The translations under genes were made by a program, and so were the position numbers. Below the pieces are notes generated by a model. The model was not told where the DNA came from. It ran no database searches and was given only the letters and a program-made list of their open reading frames with translations. 64,000 bases of DNA from Streptococcus respiraculi (GTDB lineage: Bacteria > Bacillota > Bacilli > Lactobacillales > Streptococcaceae): assembly GCF_003595525.1 (NCBI RefSeq), contig NZ_CP022680.1, positions 584,001 to 648,000 of the forward strand. The letters run 5' to 3'. Positions 28,243-37,577 of the stretch are shown here, piece after piece (positions within the stretch are counted from its first letter, which is position 1; every line of letters begins with the position of its first letter).

Positions 28243-28257
28243 AGAAAGCGCTTAAAT
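28243..28257. promoter_or_regulatory. Second candidate cre site, before nanE
   Basis: AGAAAGCGCTTAAAT between the deacetylase gene and nanE is a partial cre match (GAAAGCGCTT core). Weak alone; listed because a better site is upstream. Confidence 0.3.
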
Positions 28258-28279
28258 AAAAAAGAAAAGGAGGAAGATA

Positions 28280-28981
28280 ATGGCATTTGTATCAAAGGAC
28301 GAACTAATAGCGCAGATTAAAGACGGTATTATCGTATCTTGTCAGGCTCTTCCGCATGAACCGCTCTATATAGAAGAAGGAGGGGTGATGCCCCTGCTTG
28401 CAAAAGCTGCAGAGGCAGGCGGAGCTGTTGGGATTCGTGCAAACAGTGTGCGCGATATTGAGCAAATTCAGCAGGTGACAGACTTGCCGATTATCGGGAT
28501 TATCAAACGGGATTATCCACCGCAAGAGCCTTTTATTACAGCGACCATGAAAGAGGTCGATGAACTGGCAGCGCTTGGCATTGCAGTGATTGCTCTTGAT
28601 TGTACCAAGCGTGAGCGCTATGACGGCTTAACGGTTGCAGAGTTTATTGCTCAGGTCAAGGCTAAGTATCCAGACCAGCTCTTAATGGCAGATATCAGTA
28701 CCTACGAAGAAGGTCTAGCTGCTGTAGAAGCAGGCGTGGACTTTGTTGGTACAACCCTTTCAGGCTACACTTCCTACAGTCGCCAGGAGGATGGACCTGA
28801 TTTGGAGTTGATTAAGAAATTGTGTGATGCAGGGGTTGATGTCATCGCAGAAGGCAAGATTTATTATCCAGAAGAAGCGAAAATCATTCACGATTTTGGG
28901 GTTCGAGGAATCGTTGTCGGTGGTGCGATTACACGTCCAAAAGAAATCACCCAGCGCTTTGTTGCCGCAGTATCAAAATAA
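28280..28981 (+). CDS. nanE: N-acetylmannosamine-6-phosphate 2-epimerase
   Basis: Turns ManNAc-6-P into GlcNAc-6-P, the third step of sialic acid use. 233 aa, TIM barrel. [11 protein letters not shown] at the N-terminus, [10 protein letters not shown] with the catalytic lysine, ALDCTKRER and [12 protein letters not shown] at the C-terminus are family signatures. AAGGAGGA precedes ATG 28280. Confidence 0.95.
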   Translation: MAFVSKDELIAQIKDGIIVSCQALPHEPLYIEEGGVMPLLAKAAEAGGAVGIRANSVRDIEQIQQVTDLPIIGIIKRDYPPQEPFITATMKEVDELAALGIAVIALDCTKRERYDGLTVAEFIAQVKAKYPDQLLMADISTYEEGLAAVEAGVDFVGTTLSGYTSYSRQEDGPDLELIKKLCDAGVDVIAEGKIYYPEEAKIIHDFGVRGIVVGGAITRPKEITQRFVAAVSK

Positions 28982-29136
28982 GTTAGGAAAGTTATGGAAG
29001 TTTTGACGATTGTTCGAAATCCATCAACTACGATGAAAAAATCAGAAAAGGGGAGTTGACGCTATAGGGAAAAGAAGGTAATAAGTAGTCGTTATATCAC
29101 TGTCCATAATAGGACCTAGACAAAAGGAGAAAAAGA

Positions 29137-30462
29137 ATGAAATTCAGAAAATTAGTTTGTTCTATGTTAGCAGGCGCGTCTATTTTATCTTTGGCAGCGT
29201 GTGGCAATTCTGGCGGAAGTGCTGATAAGAAAGATATGTCTGATAGCTCAGATAAAACAGAAATTACTTGGTGGGCTTTCCCAGTATTTACGCAAGAAAA
29301 TGCAAGCGATGCTGTTGGAACATACGAAAAATCAATCATTGAAGCATTTGAAAAAGCAAATCCAGATGTAAAAGTAAAATTGGAAACAATCGACTTCAAG
29401 TCTGGTCCAGAAAAGATTGTAACAGCTATTGAAGCAGGAACAGCACCAGATGTACTCTTTGACGCACCAGGACGGATTATTCAATATGGTAAAAACGGTA
29501 AATTGGCTGAATTGAATGATCTCTTTACAGATGAGTACGTGAAAGATGTTGCCAATGATAATATCATCAATGCCAGCAAGGCAGGCGACAAAGCTTACAT
29601 GTATCCAATTAGTTCGGCTCCATTCTACATGGCTATGAACAAGAAAATGCTTGAAGATGCTGGTGTGGCAGACCTTGTAAAAGAAGGTTGGACAACTGCT
29701 GACTTTGAAAAAGTATTAAAAGCATTGAAAGATAAGGGCTATACACCTGGTTCACTCTTTGCTAGTGGTCAAGGGGGAGACCAAGGGACTCGTGCCTTTA
29801 TCGCAAACTTGTACAGTGGTGCAGTTACAGATGACGCTGTTAGTAAGTATACAACAGACGATCCAAAATTCGTGAAAGGTCTTGAAATGGCTTCTAGCTG
29901 GATTAAAGACGGTCTTCTTTCTAACGGTTCTCAATTTGACGGTGGAGCAGATATCCAAAACTTTGCAAACGGTCAAACTTCTTACACTATCCTTTGGGCA
30001 CCATCACAAAATGGTATTCAAGGAAAACTCTTGGAAGCAAGTAAAGTAGAAGTCGTTGAAGTACCATTCCCATCTGACGAAGGTAAACCTGATTTGGAAT
30101 ACTTGATCAACGGATTCTGTGTCTTCAACAACAAAGATGAAAAGAAAATTGAAGCTTCTAAGAAATTCATCCAATTTATCGCAGACGATAAAGAATGGGG
30201 TCCAAAAGACGTGAAACGTACAGGAGCGTTCCCAGTCCGTACTTCATTTGGTAAATTGTATGATGACAAACGCATGGAAACTCTAAGTTCTTGGACTCAA
30301 TACTACTCACCATACTACAACACAATTGATGGCTTTGCTGAAATGAGAACACTTTGGTTCCCTATGTTGCAAGCTGTATCAAATGGAGATGAGAAAGCTG
30401 ATGCTGCTTTGAAGACATTTACTGAAAAAGCAAATGAAACTATTCAAAAAGCAATGAAATAA
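29137..30462 (+). CDS. satA: Sialic acid ABC transporter, substrate-binding lipoprotein
   Basis: A 441-aa lipoprotein with a signal peptide and lipobox LAAC (Cys at about residue 22), a family 1 extracellular sugar-binding protein that begins the mature domain with ITWWAFPVF. Followed by two permeases and embedded in nan genes, it matches the pneumococcal SatA arrangement for sialic acid uptake. The ATPase is not encoded here; streptococcal sugar ABC systems of this class share a housekeeping MsmK-type ATPase. AAAGGAG precedes the start. Confidence 0.85.
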   Translation: MKFRKLVCSMLAGASILSLAACGNSGGSADKKDMSDSSDKTEITWWAFPVFTQENASDAVGTYEKSIIEAFEKANPDVKVKLETIDFKSGPEKIVTAIEAGTAPDVLFDAPGRIIQYGKNGKLAELNDLFTDEYVKDVANDNIINASKAGDKAYMYPISSAPFYMAMNKKMLEDAGVADLVKEGWTTADFEKVLKALKDKGYTPGSLFASGQGGDQGTRAFIANLYSGAVTDDAVSKYTTDDPKFVKGLEMASSWIKDGLLSNGSQFDGGADIQNFANGQTSYTILWAPSQNGIQGKLLEASKVEVVEVPFPSDEGKPDLEYLINGFCVFNNKDEKKIEASKKFIQFIADDKEWGPKDVKRTGAFPVRTSFGKLYDDKRMETLSSWTQYYSPYYNTIDGFAEMRTLWFPMLQAVSNGDEKADAALKTFTEKANETIQKAMK

Positions 30463-30554
30463 TCAATTAGATAGGGCATACGCCTATCGAGATAATGTTG
30501 AGGGATGGGCTAGTTGCTATGGTTAGATAGCATTTAGCTCCTTCTAGACAATGT

Positions 30555-30611
30555 ATAATCTTCCCCCTTTTCTCGTCCATTTTCCTTGAATGAAAAAGGG
30601 GGATTATTTTT
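30555..30611 (+). terminator. Hairpin between satA and satB
   Basis: AATCTTCCCCCTTTT pairs with AAAAGGGGGATT (two-base bulge) and is followed by ATTTTT. An intrinsic terminator inside the operon; partial read-through would give more binding protein than permease. Confidence 0.75.
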
Positions 30612-30687
30612 ATCAAAGTGAGGCGGAAATACCATGAATATCGGTTTTTATGCCTTCTCATATCTTACATAAGGAGAGGTGTTTTGT

Positions 30688-31575
30688 GTGAAAGTTAATA
30701 AAATAAGAATGAGAGAAACGATTGTTTCCTATGCATTTCTAGCACCGGTTTTAGTCTTCTTTGCCATATTTGTATTAGCTCCGATGATCATGGGATTTAT
30801 CACTAGTTTCTTTGATTATTCGATGACGGCTTTTCAATTCGTTGGTTTGGAGAACTATAAACGGATGTTCCAAGATCCGGTATTTATCAAATCCTTGATT
30901 AATACCGTGATTATCGTAATCGGATCTGTACCAGTTGTTGTATTTTTCTCTTTATTTGTGGCGTCTCAGACCTACAGTCAAAATGCGATTGCTCGTTCCT
31001 TCTATCGGTTTGTCTTCTTCCTACCTGTTGTTACAGGGAGCGTTGCCGTAACGGTTGTTTGGAAATGGATCTACGATCCACTATCAGGGATTTTGAACTT
31101 TGTCCTTAAATCTGGTCACTTTATTGAGCAAAATATTAGCTGGCTTGGGGATAAACATTGGGCCTTGCTCGCTATCATTGTGATTCTCTTGACCACATCT
31201 GTCGGTCAACCGATTATTCTTTATATCGCTGCAATGGGAAATATTGATAATTCTCTTGTTGAGGCGGCACGTGTAGACGGTGCGACAGAATTGCAAGTCT
31301 TTTGGAAAATCAAGTGGCCAAGTTTATTGCCAACAACGCTTTATATCGCAATTATTACAACCATTAACTCTTTCCAATGTTTCGCGCTTATTCAGCTCTT
31401 AACATCTGGAGGACCAAACTACTCAACTAGTACCTTGATGTACTACCTATACGAAAAAGCTTTCAAGCTTTCTGAATATGGCTATGCAAATACTATGGGG
31501 GTCTTCCTTGCAGTCATGATTGCCCTTATCAGCTTTGCTCAATTCAAGATTCTTGGAAATGATGTGGAATACTAG
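30688..31575 (+). CDS. satB: Sialic acid ABC transporter, permease 1
   Basis: A 295-aa permease of the MalF type with six membrane segments. The EAA motif EAARVDGATELQVFWKIKWP contacts the ATPase. The frame opens at GTG 30679, but AAGGAGAGG lies at a better distance from GTG 30688. Followed after 10 bp by satC. Confidence 0.85.
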   Translation: MKVNKIRMRETIVSYAFLAPVLVFFAIFVLAPMIMGFITSFFDYSMTAFQFVGLENYKRMFQDPVFIKSLINTVIIVIGSVPVVVFFSLFVASQTYSQNAIARSFYRFVFFLPVVTGSVAVTVVWKWIYDPLSGILNFVLKSGHFIEQNISWLGDKHWALLAIIVILLTTSVGQPIILYIAAMGNIDNSLVEAARVDGATELQVFWKIKWPSLLPTTLYIAIITTINSFQCFALIQLLTSGGPNYSTSTLMYYLYEKAFKLSEYGYANTMGVFLAVMIALISFAQFKILGNDVEY

Positions 31576-31585
31576 GAGGACAAGC

Positions 31586-32416
31586 ATGAAAAAGAAAAAA
31601 TTAACTCCATTTACAGTGATTTCAACAATCATTTTGCTTTTGTTGACGGTACTCTTTATTTTCCCGTTTTACTGGATTTTGACAGGGGCCTTTAAATCTC
31701 AACCAGATACGATTGTGATTCCACCTCAGTGGTGGCCAAAAATGCCAACTATGGAGAACTTTGAGCGGTTGGTTGTGCAAAATCCTGCCCTTCAATGGAT
31801 GTGGAATAGTGTCTTCATTTCGTTAGCAACCATGCTCTTGGTCTGTGTTACCTCTTCTTTGGCAGGCTATGTTCTTGCTAAGAAACGGTTCTATGGTCAA
31901 CGGATTCTCTTTGCGATTTTCATTGCTGCTATGGCTCTTCCGAAGCAAGTTGTATTGGTACCGCTCGTTCGGATTGTCAATTTCTTAGGAATCCATGACA
32001 CACTTGCTGCGGTTATATTACCACTAATTGGTTGGCCATTTGGAGTGTTCCTCATGAAACAATTCAGTGAAAACATTCCAACAGAGCTATTGGAATCAGC
32101 CAAGATTGACGGTTGTGGCGAAGTTCGGACCTTCTGGAATGTTGCCTTTCCAATTGTCAAACCAGGTTTTGCGGCCCTTGCGATTTTTACCTTTATCAAT
32201 TCTTGGAATGACTACTTTATGCAGTTGGTTATGTTGACATCACGTCAAAATTTAACCATTTCACTAGGGGTTGCAACCATGCAGGCCGAAATGGCAACTG
32301 ACTACGGACTCATCATGGCCGGAGCAGCCATGGCAGCCGTTCCAATCGTAGCCGTCTTCCTCGTATTCCAAAAATCATTCACACAAGGAATCACCATGGG
32401 AGCTGTTAAAGGTTGA
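31586..32416 (+). CDS. satC: Sialic acid ABC transporter, permease 2
   Basis: A 276-aa MalG-type permease with six membrane segments and the EAA-like motif ESAKIDGCGEVRTFWNVAFP. ATG 31586 has GGAGGA upstream; the longer open frame starts inside satB. The operon is interrupted after this gene by a 390-bp spacer that carries a hairpin array. Confidence 0.85.
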   Translation: MKKKKLTPFTVISTIILLLLTVLFIFPFYWILTGAFKSQPDTIVIPPQWWPKMPTMENFERLVVQNPALQWMWNSVFISLATMLLVCVTSSLAGYVLAKKRFYGQRILFAIFIAAMALPKQVVLVPLVRIVNFLGIHDTLAAVILPLIGWPFGVFLMKQFSENIPTELLESAKIDGCGEVRTFWNVAFPIVKPGFAALAIFTFINSWNDYFMQLVMLTSRQNLTISLGVATMQAEMATDYGLIMAGAAMAAVPIVAVFLVFQKSFTQGITMGAVKG

Positions 32417-32439
32417 AATAGTTCGGGGAACTATTTCAA

Positions 32440-32740
32440 TCGGGAAATGTGGCAAAGCAAGGCTTTGCTTTCCCCTTCGGTGCAGGAGCCTGCTTCAAGT
32501 TGGAAATTCGGCAAAACCTCGTTTTGCTTTCCTCTCGAGTTAGGAACTATTTCAATTGGGAAATGTGGCAAAGCAAGGCTTTGCTTTCTGCTCAGTGCAG
32601 TGCACCATTCTAAGTTGGAAATTCGGCAAAGCAAGGCTTTGCTTTCCCCTTCGGTGCAGGAGCCTGTTTCAAGTTGGAAATTCGGCAAAATGCAGTTTTG
32701 TTTTTCTGCACAGTGCAGTGTCTCATCCTAGGTTGGAAAT
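32440..32740 (+). repeat. Five-unit hairpin array, about 58 bp per unit
   Basis: Hairpins GCAAAGC-AAG-GCTTTGC or close variants begin at 32452, 32511, 32568, 32626 and 32685, spaced 59, 57, 58 and 59 bp. Between them alternate CCCTTCGGTGCAGGAGCCTG and GCTCAGTGCAGTGCACC segments and repeated AAGTTGGAAATTCG. Two frames stay open across it (94 and 85 codons), but these are side effects of the repeat. It fills the gap 32417-32806. Confidence 0.8.
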
Positions 32741-32806
32741 AGGAACGAGCTATTTTCCAACAGTCCCAAATTTATTTCAATAAATTGTAGAAAATGAGGA
32801 AATCGG

Positions 32807-33259
32807 ATGATTTTTGAACAATTACAATATATAGGTCGTTATCGTGGTTTGCACCCCCATCTGGATCAAGCGATTGAGTATTTGTTAACACACGATATGG
32901 CGAGCTTTGCTTTAGGGCGATACGCCATCAATGAAGACAAGGTCTTCTTCTTTGTGCAGGATAATCAACTCAATAAAGAACCAGATAATCAGTTTGAATA
33001 CCATGAACGTTTTGCAGATATTCACTTTTTAATAGAAGGACAGGAATTGATGCATTACGGCCAGCAGGTGAAAGAAGTTGCTAAGGATTATGAAAAAGAG
33101 AGCGACATTGGCTTTGTCCGTTGTCATCTTGCGACTCCGCTTCATCTGACAAATGAAAATGTAGCGATTTTCCTACCAAATGAACCTCACCAGCCCAATC
33201 TATATAATCAGGCAGGTGACAGGGTCAAGAAATGTGTAGTAAAAGTGCTTATTGATTAA
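32807..33259 (+). CDS. YhcH/YjgK/YiaL family protein (DUF386)
   Basis: A 150-aa beta-barrel protein of the YhcH (NanQ) type, frequent in sialic acid operons. YHERFADIHFLIEGQE and the C-terminal EPHQPN carry the conserved metal-binding His and Glu residues. E. coli NanQ speeds sialic acid ring opening or anomerisation; that role is likely here by context. Confidence 0.82.
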   Translation: MIFEQLQYIGRYRGLHPHLDQAIEYLLTHDMASFALGRYAINEDKVFFFVQDNQLNKEPDNQFEYHERFADIHFLIEGQELMHYGQQVKEVAKDYEKESDIGFVRCHLATPLHLTNENVAIFLPNEPHQPNLYNQAGDRVKKCVVKVLID

Positions 33260-33275
33260 GAAAGGAAGACGAGAA

Positions 33276-33932
33276 ATGAGAAATAGGAGTGCGCAGTTAC
33301 TATCCTCCATTTTCAATACAGACAATTGGCTGATGAGAGTCTGCGAAAAAATCTTGGATTTGGTCACGGTCAATCTCTTGTTTCTGATTTCTTGTTTACC
33401 GATTGTGACGATTGGCATTGCAAAAATCAGCCTCTATCGGACCTTACAGGAGATACGAGAAAGCCGTGGTGTACGTGTGGTGAGACTTTATGCTAGCACC
33501 TTTAAGGCGGAGTGGAAGCGTGGGCTTACCCTAGGAGCAATCGAGTTCTTAGTGACTGCTATTTGCTTGGCTAACCTCCTCATCTTGCGTGCTCAGACAG
33601 CTCTTGTCTTTCAAGGAATGAAAATGGTCGCTTTTGGCATTTTATTTCTTTTGGTGATGATCATGCTCTATGCCTATCCTTTGGCTGCTCGTTTTGAACA
33701 GAGTCTGCAAGAACTCTTGCAAACCGCCTTTGTTCTAGCAGGTTTGAACTTCCTCTGGACCTTTGGCATGCTGGGAGCCGTAGCTTTGCTAGCCTTTCTG
33801 CTATTAGGCTCTAGCTGGACCATTGTCTTTGGAAGTATGTTCTTCCTCTTGGCAGGATTTTCAAGTTTAGTCTATTTACAACTTGGAATTCTTGAGCCGA
33901 TTTTTAGAAAATATGACAATTCACCTCAATAG
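33276..33932 (+). CDS. YesL-like membrane protein (DUF624)
   Basis: A 218-aa DUF624 protein with five predicted membrane segments. LLFLISCLPIVTIGIAK near the N-terminus is typical. DUF624 proteins accompany sugar ABC operons, but their function is not known. ATG 33276 is preferred over TTG 33252, which overlaps the previous gene, because AAAGGAAG lies before it. Confidence 0.78.
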   Translation: MRNRSAQLLSSIFNTDNWLMRVCEKILDLVTVNLLFLISCLPIVTIGIAKISLYRTLQEIRESRGVRVVRLYASTFKAEWKRGLTLGAIEFLVTAICLANLLILRAQTALVFQGMKMVAFGILFLLVMIMLYAYPLAARFEQSLQELLQTAFVLAGLNFLWTFGMLGAVALLAFLLLGSSWTIVFGSMFFLLAGFSSLVYLQLGILEPIFRKYDNSPQ

Positions 33933-34044
33933 GGGAGTTGCCAACACCGATTAGATGAAAAAATTCCTTCGTAAAACAGGTCGGACTGGGCTTGCTGAAA
34001 CCAGAAAAGACCTTCTGGGTGGGAGTTTTACGTAATAGAAAGAT

Positions 34045-34072
34045 GAAGAAAGAATTTGCTCTTTCTTTTTAG
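34045..34072 (+). terminator. Attenuator-like hairpin before nanA
   Basis: AAGAAAGA, ATTTGC loop, TCTTTCTT and TTT, ending 12 bp before nanA. Upstream, GTAAAAC (33975) and GTTTTAC (34026) form a second, longer-range pair. Together they could limit nanA expression relative to the upstream genes. Confidence 0.55.
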
Positions 34073-34083
34073 TGGAGAAATAA

Positions 34084-35001
34084 ATGAAAAACTTAGAAAA
34101 ATACCATGGAATTATTCCCGCATTTTATGCATGTTACGATGAAAATGGAGATATTAGCCGAGAAGGTGTTCGCAGCCTAGCAGAATACTTTATCGAAAAA
34201 GGCGTACAAGGCTTATATGTTAATGGCTCTTCTGGAGAATGTATCTACCAAAGCGTAGAAGATCGCAAGGTAGTCCTAGAAGAAGTAATGGCAGTGGCTA
34301 AGGGCAAATTAACCATTATTGCCCATGTTGCTTGCAACAATACAAAAGACAGTATCGAATTGGCACGCCATGCAGAAAGCCTTGAGGTAGATGCGATTGC
34401 GGCGATTCCACCGATTTATTTCCGCTTGCCAGAATACTCTGTTGCCCAATACTGGAATGATATCAGTGCAGCAGCTCCAAATACAGATTTTGTGATTTAT
34501 AATATTCCCCAGTTGGCAGGTGTAGCCCTTACTCCAAGTCTCTACAATGAAATGCTCAAAAATGAACGGGTTATTGGGGTCAAAAATTCCTCTATGCCAG
34601 TTCAAGATATCCAAATCTTTGCTAGTCTTGGTGGAGCTAATCACGTTGTCTTTAATGGTCCAGATGAGCAATTCTTAGGTGGGCGTCTCATGGGTGCTGC
34701 TGGTGGTATTGGAGGAACTTATGGTGCTATGCCAGAACTTTTCTTGAAACTCAACCAATTGATTGCAGACAAGGATTTGGAAATGGCAAAAGAATTGCAA
34801 TTTGCCATTAACAATATTATCGGTCACTTAGTGGTTGCGCGAGGCAATATGTATGCAGTCATCAAAGAAGTGTTGCGAATCAATGAAGGCTTGAATCTAG
34901 GTGGCGTGCGTTCGCCTCTTACTCCAGTTTGTGAAGATGATAAAGAAGTCGTTGAAGAGGCTGCTCGCCTAATTCGTGAAACCAAGGAACGGTTCTTATA
35001 A
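34084..35001 (+). CDS. nanA: N-acetylneuraminate lyase
   Basis: Cleaves Neu5Ac to ManNAc and pyruvate. 305 aa, DapA-like barrel. NGSSGECIY binds the pyruvate carboxylate; FVIYNIPQLAG holds the catalytic tyrosine and GVKNSSM the Schiff-base lysine. GTGGAG is close to the start. Confidence 0.95.
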   Translation: MKNLEKYHGIIPAFYACYDENGDISREGVRSLAEYFIEKGVQGLYVNGSSGECIYQSVEDRKVVLEEVMAVAKGKLTIIAHVACNNTKDSIELARHAESLEVDAIAAIPPIYFRLPEYSVAQYWNDISAAAPNTDFVIYNIPQLAGVALTPSLYNEMLKNERVIGVKNSSMPVQDIQIFASLGGANHVVFNGPDEQFLGGRLMGAAGGIGGTYGAMPELFLKLNQLIADKDLEMAKELQFAINNIIGHLVVARGNMYAVIKEVLRINEGLNLGGVRSPLTPVCEDDKEVVEEAARLIRETKERFL

Positions 35002-35048
35002 GAAAAGGCTTGTGGGAATTGATTTCCTTTGAGAAGAAGAGGTGGCTC

Positions 35049-35945
35049 ATGAAAACATATGTTGCCATTGATATTGGTGGTACCAGTATCAAATACGGTT
35101 TGATTGATGAAAACGACCAGCTGGTTGAAAGCCATGAAATGCCGACAGAGGCTCATAAGGGTGGACCGGCGATTTTGGAAAAGGTAGCAGGGATTGTATC
35201 TAGCTATCTGGAAACGGTCAGTCTGTCAGGGATTTGTATTTCCTCAGCGGGCATGGTCGATCCTGATAAGGGCGAGATTTTCTATGCGGGTCCGCAAATT
35301 CCAAACTATGCTGGTACTCAGTTTAAGAAAGATTTGGAAGCCCAGTTTGGCATTCCTTGTGAAATCGAAAATGATGTTAACTGTGCAGGACTGGCAGAGG
35401 TTGCTTCAGGTAGCGGTAAGGGTGCAAAAGTTGCGGTTTGTTTGACAGTGGGAACAGGTATCGGGGGCTGTCTCTTGATTAACTCTCAGGTTTTCCACGG
35501 CTTTAGCAATTCTGCCTGTGAAGTGGGTTATCTCCATTTGCCAGACGGAGCTTTTCAAGACTTGGCTTCTACCACTGCCTTGGTCCGCTATGTCGCAGAA
35601 GCGCACGGCGATGATGTGGCAGATTGGAACGGACGGCGGATTTTCCAAGAACTCGAAAAAGGCAATTCACTTTGCCAACAAGGAATCGATCGCATGGTCC
35701 ATTATCTTGCAAAAGGCATTGCCAATATCTGCTATGTCGCTAACCCAGAAGTGGTGATTCTAGGCGGTGGTATTATGGGACAAGAAGCGATTTTAAAACC
35801 AAAAATCGAAGCGGCTTTAAAGGCTCATCTTGTTCCAAGTATTGCAGAAAAAACCAAGTTAGCCTTTGCCCAGCATCAAAATACAGCGGGCATGTTTGGC
35901 GCCTATTATCATTTCAAGCAGAAAAGCGAAGCTCGAAAAGCCTAG
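35049..35945 (+). CDS. nanK: ROK family kinase, probable N-acetylmannosamine kinase
   Basis: A 298-aa ROK-family sugar kinase; by context it phosphorylates ManNAc to ManNAc-6-P. IDIGGTSIKYGL is the phosphate loop, GTGIGGCLLI and ILGGGIMG complete ATP binding. The C-x-C-G-x2-G-C zinc motif of most ROK proteins is missing (YLHLPDGAFQDLAS), which also occurs in other Gram-positive kinases. ATG 35049 has GAGGTGG upstream; the frame opens 13 codons earlier. Confidence 0.85.
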   Translation: MKTYVAIDIGGTSIKYGLIDENDQLVESHEMPTEAHKGGPAILEKVAGIVSSYLETVSLSGICISSAGMVDPDKGEIFYAGPQIPNYAGTQFKKDLEAQFGIPCEIENDVNCAGLAEVASGSGKGAKVAVCLTVGTGIGGCLLINSQVFHGFSNSACEVGYLHLPDGAFQDLASTTALVRYVAEAHGDDVADWNGRRIFQELEKGNSLCQQGIDRMVHYLAKGIANICYVANPEVVILGGGIMGQEAILKPKIEAALKAHLVPSIAEKTKLAFAQHQNTAGMFGAYYHFKQKSEARKA

Positions 35946-35970
35946 TTATTAGGTCAGAAAGGAAAGAGAT

Positions 35971-36819
35971 ATGGTATCATTAGAGAAAAATGTGATTCCG
36001 ATGATTGAAGCGGTTTACAGTGATTTTACGCATATTGAGCGAAAGATTGCGGATTATTTTCTCTCAGAAGCGACAGTGGATGACGATTTGTCTGCAAAAA
36101 TGGTTTCTGAAAAACTCTATGTCTCATTGCCTTCTCTGACACGTTTTGCTCAAAAATGTGGTTTTACAGGTTACCGACAATTCGTCTACGCTTTTCAGGA
36201 AGTGAGCGCAAGTACGGATTCGTCCCATGTCAATCGTGACTTGACCAAGCATGTTTTGTCGGACTACGGCGAGCTTTTGAACAAGACCTATTCCCTCATT
36301 GATGAAGAGCAGTTTGTGCGAGTTGGGGATTTACTGAACAATGCCAAGCGGGTCTACGTGTATGGTCAGGGAAGTTCGGGACTGGTTGCGCGAGAGATTG
36401 AATTTCGCTTCATGCGACTAGGCATGGCCTGCAAAGCGGTCACCGATGATCACATGATTCGGATGAACCGTGTGACCTTAAATGACGAGTGTTTGGTGAT
36501 TGGCATTTCGGTATCGGGGGAGTCCATGAGCATTATCAATGCAGTGCGAGATGCGCGTGCAGCAGGAGCAAGTACGGTTCTCTTGACTTCAAAAAACCGA
36601 CAGGAATTGCGCGATAATTGTGATGAATTGGTGCTGGTTGCAATCAAGAAAAATCTTGCCCAAGGCACCATGATTTCTCCGCAATTTCCAGTGCTCGTGG
36701 TCATGGATATTTTCTATGCCTACTATATTGATTTAGACCGAGATGCTCGGCACAAGTTATTTACCAACACCCTTTCTGCCTTACAAGTGACGGAAGAAGT
36801 AGACGAAAATGAGATGTAG
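35971..36819 (+). CDS. nanR: RpiR/MurR family regulator of the sialic-acid cluster
   Basis: A 282-aa RpiR-type regulator. An N-terminal helix-turn-helix (about 1-77; KLYVSLPSLTRFAQKCGF) is followed by a SIS sugar-phosphate domain (about 110-260; VYGQGSSG and ISVSGESMSI). It is the last gene of the cluster, 25 bp after nanK. The effector is probably ManNAc-6-P or a related phosphate. The symbol follows its place in the cluster. Confidence 0.82.
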   Translation: MVSLEKNVIPMIEAVYSDFTHIERKIADYFLSEATVDDDLSAKMVSEKLYVSLPSLTRFAQKCGFTGYRQFVYAFQEVSASTDSSHVNRDLTKHVLSDYGELLNKTYSLIDEEQFVRVGDLLNNAKRVYVYGQGSSGLVAREIEFRFMRLGMACKAVTDDHMIRMNRVTLNDECLVIGISVSGESMSIINAVRDARAAGASTVLLTSKNRQELRDNCDELVLVAIKKNLAQGTMISPQFPVLVVMDIFYAYYIDLDRDARHKLFTNTLSALQVTEEVDENEM

Positions 36820-36844
36820 AGCGTTTCTGCTCTCATTTTTTTAT
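36817..36844 (+). terminator. Terminator of the sialic-acid cluster
   Basis: AGAGC, GTTTCT loop, GCTCT, then CATTTTTTT directly after the nanR stop. The stem is short. Confidence 0.6.
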
Positions 36845-36884
36845 GTTATAATAAAAAGAAAACGGTTACAGAAAAGAGGGCGAC

Positions 36885-37577
36885 ATGATAGAAGCAATTA
36901 TATTTGATATGGACGGAGTGATCGTTGATACAGAGTATCTAGATTTTCAGCTTCAAAAGGATTTTGTACGTAGTATTAGTAAGGAAATGAGTATTGAAAA
37001 GGAGCAAAAATTTTCGAAGTTAATTGGTCGTTCTTATGCTTATTTGGCGCAAGCGATTAAGGATCTATCGGGTAGTAGCCTTTCGTTGGCTGAGATTAGT
37101 AAACAACTAGAAGAATATGCGAAAGAGTGGTATCAGGATATCAATTATCTATCCTTGTTTCGGACAGATATGATTGATATTTTGGATTATGCCAAAGAAA
37201 AAGGTCTCAAACTAGCCGTTGCCTCCTCCTCACGAAAGGAGCACATCGAGGAAGTTTTAGAGAGTTGTGGTATCTTGTCTTATTTTGATACTGTGGTCAG
37301 TGGCGAAGCCTTCACTGAAAGTAAGCCCAATCCGGCCATTTATTTGGCGACCCTAGCCAAACTCGGTGTAGCAGCCCAAGATGCGGTTGCGATTGAAGAT
37401 TCTGCCTATGGGATTGCCGCTGCAAAAGCGGCAGGGGTCACCGTTATTGCCTATGAGGAAGTTCGAATGCCGGTTGACCAATCACAGGCGGACTATCATG
37501 CAACAGACATGAAGGGCGTTTTGGAACGGCTCCGCTTATTGAATCAGCAGATGTATAGTGAATTGAATCAAGGCTAG
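36885..37577 (+). CDS. HAD hydrolase, beta-phosphoglucomutase-like
   Basis: A 230-aa class IA HAD protein. FDMDGVIVDTE is motif I, VASSSRKEHIEEV motif II, ESKPNPAIYL motif III and IEDSAYGIAAAKAAG motif IV. Could be a sugar-phosphate mutase or phosphatase. The final residues, YSELNQG, are coded by the TATAGTG repeat A3 that begins at 37554. A weak cre-like AAAACGGTTACA precedes the gene. Confidence 0.82.
   Translation: MIEAIIFDMDGVIVDTEYLDFQLQKDFVRSISKEMSIEKEQKFSKLIGRSYAYLAQAIKDLSGSSLSLAEISKQLEEYAKEWYQDINYLSLFRTDMIDILDYAKEKGLKLAVASSSRKEHIEEVLESCGILSYFDTVVSGEAFTESKPNPAIYLATLAKLGVAAQDAVAIEDSAYGIAAAKAAGVTVIAYEEVRMPVDQSQADYHATDMKGVLERLRLLNQQMYSELNQG

Noticed and set aside
32431..32783. Frames of 75-94 codons on both strands after satC
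   Set aside because: Produced by the 58-bp hairpin array; both strands are open at once and no start signals exist.
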